This document shows positions 40,561-47,844 of a DNA stretch of 64,000 nucleotides, one piece after another (positions within the stretch are counted from its first letter, which is position 1; each line of letters begins with the position of its first letter). The stretch spans positions 1-64,000 of the forward strand of contig NZ_JANYUY010000046.1 of the NCBI RefSeq assembly GCF_025060755.1, written 5' to 3'. The position numbers were made by a program, and so were the translations under genes. The DNA comes from Paenibacillus doosanensis (GTDB lineage Bacteria; Bacillota; Bacilli; Paenibacillales; NBRC-103111). Under the pieces are notes generated by a model, which worked only from the letters and a program-made list of their open reading frames with translations, searched no databases and was not told the origin of the DNA.

Positions 40561-41598
40561 TCATTTCTTTTTGCGCATGCGTTCTTCGCGCTCCCATTTG
40601 CGCAGATGCGGATATGGGTCGAAAGACCAATCCGTTAACCCGTTATCGCGGTACATGCCGTAATGCAAATGAGGCGGAAATTTGCCCGAAGTGCCCGGCT
40701 TGCCGTAGCCCGAGCTGCCGACCCAGCCGACGACTTGCCCTGGGGTGACGATATCTCCGGTCTTTACTTCTTTATTGAAGCCGGATAGGTGAGCGTAATA
40801 GTGATACACATTATTAAGATCGCGAATGCCTACCCGCCATCCACCGTACGGGTTCCAGCCCATTTCTTCTATAATTCCATAAGCCGCGCTGCGCACGGGT
40901 ACACCGTAACCGGCAAACAAGTCGGTTCCTTCGTGAATTCGGTAACCGCCCCAACCGCGGCTTGCTCCCCAAGTGCTGCGGTAGGAGTAATCGGCCTTAA
41001 GCGGCAGCACAAAAGCATGCTCATGCAGCTCCAGCGTATCGAATTTGCCGTATATTTTGGCGAATTGCTGGACGCGTTCCACACTGCGGGTATTTTGGTA
41101 ATATTCCCATAACCCGATCCGCAAATCTTCCTCGACGGAGCCGTGCTTGAGCAGGAGCATTGCCATCGAATACAGAACGTCAAGATCGTTCTTGCGGTCG
41201 GCTCGTCCGTCTCCGGACCCGTCTCTGCCAATTCCGTCGAATAAAGCGATCGTCCCGGGATTGGTATCGTCATGATCGGGATTCATCATCCCGCCCCATT
41301 GAAGCTCGGAGAAGTAGATGCCGACCAGTCCGTCATTTGCAGGACGTTTGCGGGCCAGATTGATCGTCCGTTCGTATTGATCGAGCGCTGCGAGGTAGTA
41401 CCAGGGGATGCCCGTCACCGCGCCGACCTTCTCGAACAGATCTTTGCGTTCGGCAAAAACGATTTTCATGCTTTTGGCGTCTGTCCCCGGTTTTGGAGCT
41501 GTAGCGGCGGGAGCAGCCTGTGCAGGGCAAACCGCTCCGAAGAGAATGCTGCCGCATAATGAAATTGCAACAATAGGGTGCAACCATCTCGCTGCCAT
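40561..41598 (-). CDS. lytH: M23 family metallopeptidase, LytH/YunA-like
   Basis: A 345-aa exported peptidoglycan hydrolase. A signal peptide is followed by an AQAAPA cleavage-type region, a ~170-residue N-terminal domain, and a C-terminal M23 (lysostaphin-type) domain with zinc ligands in RIHEGTDLFAGYG (His, Asp) and PPHLHYG (HxH). B. subtilis LytH is an L-Ala-D-Glu endopeptidase acting during sporulation in cortex/wall maturation; the assignment rests on architecture plus its position between yunB and lipA. Start 41598 is preferred over upstream codons because GGAGG lies 10 nt before it. The basic tail (WEREERMRKKK) is unusual. Confidence 0.72.
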   Translation of the reverse strand: MAARWLHPIVAISLCGSILFGAVCPAQAAPAATAPKPGTDAKSMKIVFAERKDLFEKVGAVTGIPWYYLAALDQYERTINLARKRPANDGLVGIYFSELQWGGMMNPDHDDTNPGTIALFDGIGRDGSGDGRADRKNDLDVLYSMAMLLLKHGSVEEDLRIGLWEYYQNTRSVERVQQFAKIYGKFDTLELHEHAFVLPLKADYSYRSTWGASRGWGGYRIHEGTDLFAGYGVPVRSAAYGIIEEMGWNPYGGWRVGIRDLNNVYHYYAHLSGFNKEVKTGDIVTPGQVVGWVGSSGYGKPGTSGKFPPHLHYGMYRDNGLTDWSFDPYPHLRKWEREERMRKKK

Positions 41599-41697
41599 AA
41601 GCGAATAACCTCCACACACATTTAGTTAGCTATAGGATGTGAAGCGGATAATAATTTTATCCAAGGCAAGCCGCCCGGATACGGATGTCAGGAATGA

Positions 41698-41726
41698 TTT
41701 TCAACGGCTCCAATTTTTGATATAAT
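41698..41726 (+). promoter_or_regulatory. Candidate promoter for larC2-like gene
   Basis: TTTTCA/TTTCAA near 41698-41704 and TATAAT at 41721-41726 with 16-17 bp spacing, ~57 bp before the start. It implies the LarC C-terminal half is expressed separately from the larB-larC1 pair. Confidence 0.45.
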
Positions 41727-41782
41727 GTGGACAATTTGCAAGGTCGACAAATGTTTGCCGTCGGACACGGAAGGGGTAAGGG

Positions 41783-42259
41783 ATGGATTTTCAACATAGG
41801 GAAGAGCATAGGGATGAAGGAATGCTGCTGCTTCAAGCGAATATCGACGACATGAACCCGGAGCTGTGCTCCTATGTCGGCGACCGGCTGTTCGAGGCCG
41901 GTGCGAATGATGTGTACTGGATTCCGATTATTATGAAAAAAGGACGTCCCGGCGTTATGCTGAACGTGCTGGCCGATGAAGCGAAGCTGGCGCAGGTAGA
42001 AGATATTATTTTCCGGGAGACGACGACCATCGGTTTGCGGTATATGCGTGCAACCTGCCACAGGCTGGGCCGGCAATTCCGAAAGGTGGAGACGCCGTGG
42101 GGAGCGATCAGCGTGAAAGCGGGGTACCATAATGGAACGATGGTGCAGTTTGCGCCGGAATTCAAGGAATGCGAGCAAGCCGCGCTAACTTACGGAGTCC
42201 CGCTCAAGCAAGTATACGACGAGGTGCGAAGATTATTTTTAAACGAAAGCAATAATTGA
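41783..42259 (+). CDS. larC2: LarC C-terminal half (LarC2-like nickel insertion protein)
   Basis: A 158-aa protein matching the C-terminal part of LarC, the enzyme that inserts nickel into the pyridinium dithiocarboxylate precursor of the nickel-pincer cofactor. Recognisable segments are LLQANIDDMNPELCSYVGDR, WIPIIMKKGRPG and VETPWGAISVKAGY. In Lactobacillus plantarum LarC1 and LarC2 are joined by a programmed ribosomal frameshift; here the half is a free gene on the strand opposite larC1 and convergent with it. GGAAGGGG lies 6 nt before the ATG. A separate promoter is visible. The two halves would have to meet as separate polypeptides. Confidence 0.8.
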   Translation: MDFQHREEHRDEGMLLLQANIDDMNPELCSYVGDRLFEAGANDVYWIPIIMKKGRPGVMLNVLADEAKLAQVEDIIFRETTTIGLRYMRATCHRLGRQFRKVETPWGAISVKAGYHNGTMVQFAPEFKECEQAALTYGVPLKQVYDEVRRLFLNESNN

Positions 42260-42271
42260 ACCAGAAGGGAA

Positions 42272-42311
42272 AAAAGCCGACAATCGGCGGAAGCGATTGT
42301 CGGCTCTTTAC
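42272..42311. terminator. Bidirectional terminator between larC2 and larC1
   Basis: AAAGCCGACAATCG pairs with CGATTGTCGGCTCTTT around GCGGAAG. A-rich on the left and T-rich on the right, so it can stop both convergent genes. Confidence 0.8.
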
Positions 42312-42328
42312 GCATCGTTCGTCCGATT

Positions 42329-43369
42329 CTACTGCTTGATGCAGGAAGATGTCGGACTGCCGTGATCATGATCGTGCCGCTCATGGCTGTGCTCATGCAA
42401 ATGACTGTGGCTATGGTTATGCTCTTCATGGCTGTGGGCATGAGGTTGTTCATGAGTGTGGTCATGGTCGTGCGAATGCGAATGTGAATGACCGTGCTCA
42501 TGGCCGTGATGGTGATCGTGCGAATGATCATGGTCATGATGGTGATGGTTATGATCATGATGATGTTCATGTTCATGATGGTGATGCTCATGGGTATGAT
42601 GAATGTCTTCATGAATCATTTGAAATTTATGCTTGTAAGGATCGGCTTTGCCGATAACGACTCTCAGCACGTTCGGCTGGTTCGGCAGATCCCGCGTTCC
42701 GGCTCCGTAGCCGATGGTCTCTACGATCATCGGAGGATAGCTTCTGGCGAATTCGTCGACCAGGCCGGAGATAATCCCGGCGCCCGTCGGCGTGGTCATT
42801 TCCACGGCGTAGGACGTCGGCGCAATCGGTAGCCCGCGCATCATTTCAAGCGTGGCCGGAGCGGGAACGGGATAAATGCCGTGATCGCAGCGAACCGTTC
42901 CGGAGCCGAGAGGGACAGGGGACGAATAGATTTTCTCTACGTCCAGAGAATCCAGCGCCAAAGCGACGCCGATTACGTCGACGATGGAATCGATCGCGCC
43001 GACTTCGTGGAAATGCACTTTATCGAGCGGAAGATCGTGAATTTTCCCTTCGGCGATTCCGATTTTTTCGAAAATGTCCAGGCTCATTTTGACCACGCGC
43101 TCATTGAATCCGGCCTGATGAATGATCTTTACGATCTCCGAATAATGACGGTGATGCGACGGCGGGTTGTCGGGATCGAGAATAACGTCCATTTTCAGCG
43201 CCGAAATTCCTTTTTTGTTGACGCGCTTCCACTCCAAAGCAAAGGGCTCGATCTTGATTTTGCGAAGCTCTTCCTCAACGTAGCTGCGGTCTGCGCCCGC
43301 ATCGACCAAGGCGGCCAAGGTCATGTCGCCGCTGATGCCGGAGAAACAATCCAAATAAGCTATTTTCAT
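42329..43369 (-). CDS. larC1: LarC N-terminal half with giant His-rich tail (LarC1-like)
   Basis: A 346-aa protein. Residues 1-250 match LarC1: MKIAYLDCFSGISGDMTLAA, HEVGAIDSIVDVIGVALAL and TTPTGAGIISGLVDEFA. From about residue 252 to 338 the chain is a His/Asp/Glu/Ser run holding about 45 histidines, ending GSPTSSCIKQ. LarC is a CTP-dependent nickel insertion cyclometallase; a His-rich segment would store or deliver nickel. It starts 2 bp after the larB stop, so the two are translationally coupled. The C-terminal domain needed for full LarC is not fused to it but lies in the convergent gene at 41783. Confidence 0.85.
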   Translation of the reverse strand: MKIAYLDCFSGISGDMTLAALVDAGADRSYVEEELRKIKIEPFALEWKRVNKKGISALKMDVILDPDNPPSHHRHYSEIVKIIHQAGFNERVVKMSLDIFEKIGIAEGKIHDLPLDKVHFHEVGAIDSIVDVIGVALALDSLDVEKIYSSPVPLGSGTVRCDHGIYPVPAPATLEMMRGLPIAPTSYAVEMTTPTGAGIISGLVDEFARSYPPMIVETIGYGAGTRDLPNQPNVLRVVIGKADPYKHKFQMIHEDIHHTHEHHHHEHEHHHDHNHHHHDHDHSHDHHHGHEHGHSHSHSHDHDHTHEQPHAHSHEEHNHSHSHLHEHSHERHDHDHGSPTSSCIKQ

Positions 43370-43371
43370 CG

Positions 43372-44163
43372 TTAATCCCTCTTTAATGTAGTTTTGTAAA
43401 TGAGTGCGGCGTTGTAGCCCGCACCGAAGCCGTTATCGATATTGACGACGGACACGCCCGAAGAGCAGGAGTTGAGCATCGTTAGCAGCGCGGCGAGACC
43501 TTGAAAGCTGGCGCCGTATCCGACGCTGGTCGGCACGGCGATGACGGGCTTGGCCACCAGGCCGCCGACGACGCTGGTCAAGGCGCCTTCCATGCCGGCC
43601 GCTACGACGATAGCCGTCGCATCGCGGATGACGTCGAGCCTGCGGAACAGGCGGTGGATGCCGGCTACGCCGACATCGTAGATTCTTTCTACGCGGCATC
43701 CCATGCATTCCGCCGTCAAGGCCGCTTCCTCGGCGACCGGCAGATCGGAAGTGCCGGCGCAGACGACGGCGATATATCCGGAGCCTTCCGGCTTGCGCGC
43801 CGCTTCCGTGCGGAACCAGGTCATGACGCGGGCTTCTTTGTGGTAGGAAACGCCTTCTATCCGGCTTTGCACGAATTCGGCTTTATCGCCGCTGACGCGT
43901 GTGGCCAGCACGCGATCCGAATGTTCGACGAGCCGGCCGAATATGGCCGCGATCTGCTCCGCCGTCTTGCTCTCCCCGTAAATGACTTCCGGGAAGCCGG
44001 TTCTGCGTTCCCGGTCCAGATCGAGTTGGGCGAAGCCGAGATCGTCGACACGGCCAGCCGGAGAGGCGTCCGCAGCCATCAGCTCGTCCAGATGCTTCCG
44101 GGCTTCTGCGACGTCAAGATCGCCCGAACGAACGAGCTTTAAGATTGCATCTACATTTATCAT
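43372..44163 (-). CDS. larB: LarB, pyridinium-3,5-biscarboxylic acid mononucleotide synthase
   Basis: A 263-aa protein that carboxylates and cleaves nicotinic acid adenine dinucleotide as the first step of nickel-pincer cofactor synthesis. The C-terminal half has the PurE-like domain: [15 protein letters not shown] near 134, [16 protein letters not shown] near 187 and a final [14 protein letters not shown]. The N-terminal domain includes [15 protein letters not shown] near 57. It is coupled to larC1. LarE (sulfur transferase) and a LarA-type racemase are not in the window. RBS GGGGGAA lies about 10 nt upstream of the ATG. Confidence 0.9.
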   Translation of the reverse strand: MINVDAILKLVRSGDLDVAEARKHLDELMAADASPAGRVDDLGFAQLDLDRERRTGFPEVIYGESKTAEQIAAIFGRLVEHSDRVLATRVSGDKAEFVQSRIEGVSYHKEARVMTWFRTEAARKPEGSGYIAVVCAGTSDLPVAEEAALTAECMGCRVERIYDVGVAGIHRLFRRLDVIRDATAIVVAAGMEGALTSVVGGLVAKPVIAVPTSVGYGASFQGLAALLTMLNSCSSGVSVVNIDNGFGAGYNAALIYKTTLKRD

Positions 44164-44332
44164 AAAAAAAGCATTCCCCCGGACATTATGTATTAAATAG
44201 AGGCGTTTTGCAGCCTGTTTGCGTTCTTTCCTAGTTTATCACAAATAAAATGGAAAGTGGATTGTTCCGGCGTTCGTTGATATAATAGCGTAAAGAGTAT
44301 GGACAAAGAATTCAGAAAGCAGGGACAGAACT

Positions 44333-45208
44333 ATGTCTACTCGTCAAATAGAGCGTAAACCGGATTGGCTTAAAATCAAGCTGACCACCGGGGATAATTT
44401 TAAAGAACTGAAAAATATGATGCGCGGCAAAACGCTGCATACCGTATGCGAGGAAGCCAAATGCCCCAATATTCACGAATGCTGGGCGAACCGGACGGCG
44501 ACCTTCATGATATTAGGAGATATATGTACCAGGGCGTGCAGGTTTTGCGCCGTAAAGACCGGGCTTCCGACAGAGCTTGATCTGCAGGAACCCGAACGCG
44601 TAGCCGAAGCGGCGGAACAAATGGGCTTGCAGCATGTCGTCGTGACGTCGGTCGCAAGGGACGATCTGGCGGATGGAGGCGCGTCGATCTTTGCCGCCAC
44701 GATCAAGGCGCTTCGCAAGCGGCTGCCGCTGTGCAGCGTCGAGGTGCTGATCCCCGATTTCCTGGGCAACGAACAATCGCTGAGGACGGTGCTCGAGGCA
44801 AAGCCGGACATTTTGAATCACAATATCGAGACGGTGGAGCGGCTTTCCGACAAAGTGCGGGCTAAGGCCAAATACCGCCGTTCGATACAACTGCTGGAGC
44901 GGTCGAAGCACATCGCGCCGCAAATTCCAACCAAGTCTAGCATTATGCTGGGCGTTGGCGAGGAATGGGACGAAATTTTAAAGACGATGGACGATTTGCG
45001 CGAAGTAGACTGCGACATTATGACGATCGGACAATATTTGCAGCCGTCGCTGAACCATCTCCCGGTAACGAAATATTATCCGCCGTCCGAATTCGCCGAT
45101 TTGAAGGCGGAGGGCATGAAGCGCGGCTTCAGCCATGTCGAGTCCGGTCCGATGGTGCGGAGCTCATATCATGCTCATGAACAGGTCAAATCGGTAAAGC
45201 AGGCTTAA
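44333..45208 (+). CDS. lipA: Lipoyl synthase
   Basis: A 291-aa radical-SAM enzyme that inserts two sulfurs into octanoyl-lipoyl domains. The auxiliary cluster ligands [12 protein letters not shown] (CX4CX5C) lie near residues 43-54 and the radical SAM motif CTRACRFC (CX3CX2C) near 65-72. The final RSSYHAH carries the conserved Ser that ligates the auxiliary cluster. Length is typical. A TATAAT lies about 50 bp upstream (44280-44286). In Bacillus lipA neighbours lytH/yunA and yutD, as here except for the intervening lar genes. Confidence 0.96.
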   Translation: MSTRQIERKPDWLKIKLTTGDNFKELKNMMRGKTLHTVCEEAKCPNIHECWANRTATFMILGDICTRACRFCAVKTGLPTELDLQEPERVAEAAEQMGLQHVVVTSVARDDLADGGASIFAATIKALRKRLPLCSVEVLIPDFLGNEQSLRTVLEAKPDILNHNIETVERLSDKVRAKAKYRRSIQLLERSKHIAPQIPTKSSIMLGVGEEWDEILKTMDDLREVDCDIMTIGQYLQPSLNHLPVTKYYPPSEFADLKAEGMKRGFSHVESGPMVRSSYHAHEQVKSVKQA

Positions 45209-45337
45209 CGTCCGTATGACCGATAACGGCTGCACTGCAGCCAGAATCGGGGTGCAGCATCGAACGGAATAGTTTGCGCACGGGCAGTCGGCATATCTTT
45301 TAGAAATGGGGCAAACAGTCAGGAGGGGACCGAATTC

Positions 45338-45982
45338 GTGATCCATATTGCCAATAAAACGTACGAAGTGGTAGTCGACCACAAAAACGGCTGGAAGCCC
45401 GAAGCCTTCCGCGACCGGTACAGCGAGGTGCTGGAACGGTATGATTTCATCGTCGGAGATTGGGGTTACAATCAGCTTCGTTTGCGAGGTTTCTTCAAGG
45501 ATACGCACCCCAAGGCAACGAAGGAATCCTCTATCGCCACGTTACAGGATTATTTGAACGAGTACTGCAATTTTGGCTGCGCTTATTTTATTATCGAGAA
45601 GGTCTCTTCCAAGCAGCAGAACGGCCAGCACGACAGCGAGCCTGCCGGAGAAGCCGAGGAAAGCCGTCAGGAGCCTAAGCGCGAGGATCAGCTTGATGTG
45701 GAACAGCCGGAGCGACTGGAAAAACCGGAAAGGCCGGAGCGAGCGGAAAGACAGGAAAGAAATAAGCCGGCCAATGACTCGTCAAAAGAGTCTAATTCGG
45801 AAAAGCAGCCTCATTCGGAGAAGCAGCACGCTCCGTCGGAGAGACCGCCCCAACAGCAAAATCAAAATCAGCCTAACCGTAAAAATAATTCGAACGGATC
45901 GAATCACAGACAGCACCGGAATCATCACAAGCAAGGACAGCAGCGCCAGGCGCAGCACAATCAGCAGCATGTGAAGCAATAG
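45338..45982 (+). CDS. yutD: YutD family protein with long charged tail
   Basis: A 214-aa protein. Residues 1-88 are the YutD domain (DUF1027): VDHKNGWKPEAFRDRYSEVL, FIVGDWGYNQLRLRGFF and YLNEYCNFGCAYFIIEKV. From residue 90 on it is a low-complexity tail, first Glu/Arg/Pro-rich (repeated RPERAERQER-like units) and then Gln/Asn/His-rich. Typical YutD proteins are about 100 aa, so the tail roughly doubles the length. Starts at GTG 45338 behind AGGAGGGG. Function is unknown. A bidirectional terminator follows. Confidence 0.85.
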   Translation: MIHIANKTYEVVVDHKNGWKPEAFRDRYSEVLERYDFIVGDWGYNQLRLRGFFKDTHPKATKESSIATLQDYLNEYCNFGCAYFIIEKVSSKQQNGQHDSEPAGEAEESRQEPKREDQLDVEQPERLEKPERPERAERQERNKPANDSSKESNSEKQPHSEKQHAPSERPPQQQNQNQPNRKNNSNGSNHRQHRNHHKQGQQRQAQHNQQHVKQ

Positions 45983-46118
45983 ACGGAGAGAAGGGGCGGG
46001 CCGGCATTAAGCCGGTTTGGCTCGCTGCCTTTACCGGGGCAGGCTTAAAGCAGCCAAACGGGCCTATCACAAATTGCTTAGACTTCGCTTTCGAGGGCAA
46101 AGAGCTCCCGGGAAGCGG

Positions 46119-46155
46119 CAAAAAGCCTTGACCGGCACCGGTCAAGGCTTTTTTT
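46119..46155. terminator. Bidirectional terminator between yutD and nadK
   Basis: AAAAAGCCTTGACCGG and CCGGTCAAGGCTTTTTTT form a near-perfect stem with A and T tracts on either side. Confidence 0.88.
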
Positions 46156-46969
46156 CGTGAATCGGTTCGTATCCTATGAACGCTTCCCGCACGCGGCTCC
46201 AGAACGGGAACGGGCGGAAACGGGCGAATTTGACCTTCTTGCCTGCCGCCACCATGCTGCGGATCGAGAGAATGTCGTCCCGCTGCATAATAATATGGTC
46301 GAGCGAGAGCAGAATGTTCTGTCCGGCCCGCGGATAAATATCGCAGTGATGATGCTTCGGCAGCAAAATCGGCGAACCGAGCGTACGGAACACGCGATTG
46401 TTAATCGAAGCGATCTCGGCAATCTGAATGGCGTCGAGCGATGGATGTACGATGGCTCCGCCCAAGCTCTTGTTATACGCCGTGCTGCCCGGAGGGGTCG
46501 ATATGCAAATACCGTCTCCCCGGAACGTTTCGAACGGTTCGTCGTTAATATGAAGCTCGGCCATCAGCGTGACATCGACGCCTTTTAACGTAAACTCGTT
46601 GAAGGCCAGCTGTGTTTCGATTCCTTGAGGCGTCGTAATCTGTATTTCCACCAGCGGGTATTTGACGACCCGCAGATCGTTTTGCTGCGCGCTCTCGCCC
46701 ATCATGTCGGCCAGCATTTCCACTTCGTCAGGCTTCCAATCGGCAAAAAAACCGAGCCGTCCGGTATGTATCCCGACAAAAGCGATCGTATCCAGCTGAT
46801 CCTTATACTTGTGGAACGCGTGCAGCATGGTGCCGTCGCCGCCGATCGACAGCACCACATCGGGATTCGCTTCGTCATGATGCAAACCGCGTTCCCGGAT
46901 CAGAGTATGGAAAGTTTGCATTAATTGAAACGATATATCGTCGCCGCGGTGAATGACACTATACTTCAA
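46142..46969 (-). CDS. nadK: NAD kinase
   Basis: A 275-aa cytoplasmic enzyme that phosphorylates NAD to NADP. The GGDGT motif (LSIGGDGTMLHAF near residues 40-52) and the conserved GDGICISTPPGSTAYNKSLG near 148-167 are intact. Length is typical for Firmicute NadK. The gene follows the PilZ gene by 42 bp on the same strand and may be cotranscribed with it. Its last codons overlap the hairpin shared with yutD. Confidence 0.95.
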   Translation of the reverse strand: MKYSVIHRGDDISFQLMQTFHTLIRERGLHHDEANPDVVLSIGGDGTMLHAFHKYKDQLDTIAFVGIHTGRLGFFADWKPDEVEMLADMMGESAQQNDLRVVKYPLVEIQITTPQGIETQLAFNEFTLKGVDVTLMAELHINDEPFETFRGDGICISTPPGSTAYNKSLGGAIVHPSLDAIQIAEIASINNRVFRTLGSPILLPKHHHCDIYPRAGQNILLSLDHIIMQRDDILSIRSMVAAGKKVKFARFRPFPFWSRVREAFIGYEPIHEKKP

Positions 46970-47011
46970 AAGAAATATCCTCCTAACGGTTATCCTACGG
47001 GTACCGTCCGC

Positions 47012-47689
47012 TTATTCGCCCGAACGGGTACAATATTCGTCGATTTGGTGAGTAAGACTTTCCGGAATGTTCCGGAATTCAACGGCAATCCGATAAGAAT
47101 CATTGCTGAAATGGGAGACCCGGACGATCTCGCCGTTAATGACAAATTTATGCGGATGATCCGGCAAAACGAAGCTGAGCTCCAAAAACAACGGGTAAAA
47201 AATACGCGTATTCGTGACGAACGACAATCCGCCTGCCGAAATGTCCTGAATCTGCCCCGAGAAAGCGATGCCTTGATGGGTCGAGGCTTTGCGCACGCCG
47301 ATGATGCGGCAGGTAAGCGGAGTACGCGCCGGCAGATGAATACGCTGAAACCGCCGGTTTTGGAACGTATTGAGCTCTTGCGGAGCCGATAAAGTCAACG
47401 AGCAAATATTGCGTTTGGTTTCGACATGGAGCAGATCGACGAAGGCGTAGTATAGAATCCCCCGCTCGCGGAAAGAGAATTCGATAAAGCATACATGATG
47501 CAGCTTCTCGAGCGGATTCATCGTATGAAATTCCATCGTGGCGACGAGCTGCTGTTCGTCTACTTTTTGCAGCATAAAACTATCCTCGTAGCAGAACGGC
47601 ATGCCTTCTTTCGTCTCGCCGACGATAATCAGATTGCAGTTCGTACGAGGAACAACCATTTCAAAAGCCAAGGCTTGGTTCCAATTCAT
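47012..47689 (-). CDS. PilZ domain protein (c-di-GMP receptor, YcgR-like)
   Basis: A 225-aa protein with an N-terminal YcgR-N-like beta domain and a C-terminal PilZ domain. The c-di-GMP binding signature is present: RRFQRI (RxxxR) near residue 112 and DISAGGLSF (D/NxSxxG) near 149. Family members change conformation on binding c-di-GMP and act on motility or exopolysaccharide. A GGDEF protein lies in the same window at 53321-54406. No signal peptide is seen. The RBS is weak. Confidence 0.85.
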   Translation of the reverse strand: MNWNQALAFEMVVPRTNCNLIIVGETKEGMPFCYEDSFMLQKVDEQQLVATMEFHTMNPLEKLHHVCFIEFSFRERGILYYAFVDLLHVETKRNICSLTLSAPQELNTFQNRRFQRIHLPARTPLTCRIIGVRKASTHQGIAFSGQIQDISAGGLSFVTNTRIFYPLFLELSFVLPDHPHKFVINGEIVRVSHFSNDSYRIAVEFRNIPESLTHQIDEYCTRSGE

Positions 47690-47786
47690 AGGATCACCAT
47701 AGAGTCATAGTAATAAACATAATTCCATAATAATCAATATTTCCCCATAACACAATGCCGGCTGCGTCAGGAACTTGAAAAAGCTC

Positions 47787-47826
47787 CCTACTAAAGACCT
47801 AAGAGGCCTGAAAGCAGGGAGCTATG
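47787..47826 (-). terminator. Terminator after glgP
   Basis: On the minus strand AGCTCCCTGCT pairs with AGTAGGGAGCT and is followed by TTTTTC. Confidence 0.72.
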
Positions 47827-47844
47827 GATATGCCGTTGGCTCTA

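Noticed and set aside
41783-42259. LarC2-like gene as a pseudogene fragment
   Set aside because: It has an intact frame, a good ribosome site, a promoter-like sequence and a terminator, so a functional separate gene is more likely.
42349-42832. Repeated CATGATCATG-type pattern resembling a CRISPR array or minisatellite
   Set aside because: Units are irregular and in frame with the His-rich end of LarC1, so codon repetition explains it. Plus-strand frames there are shadows.
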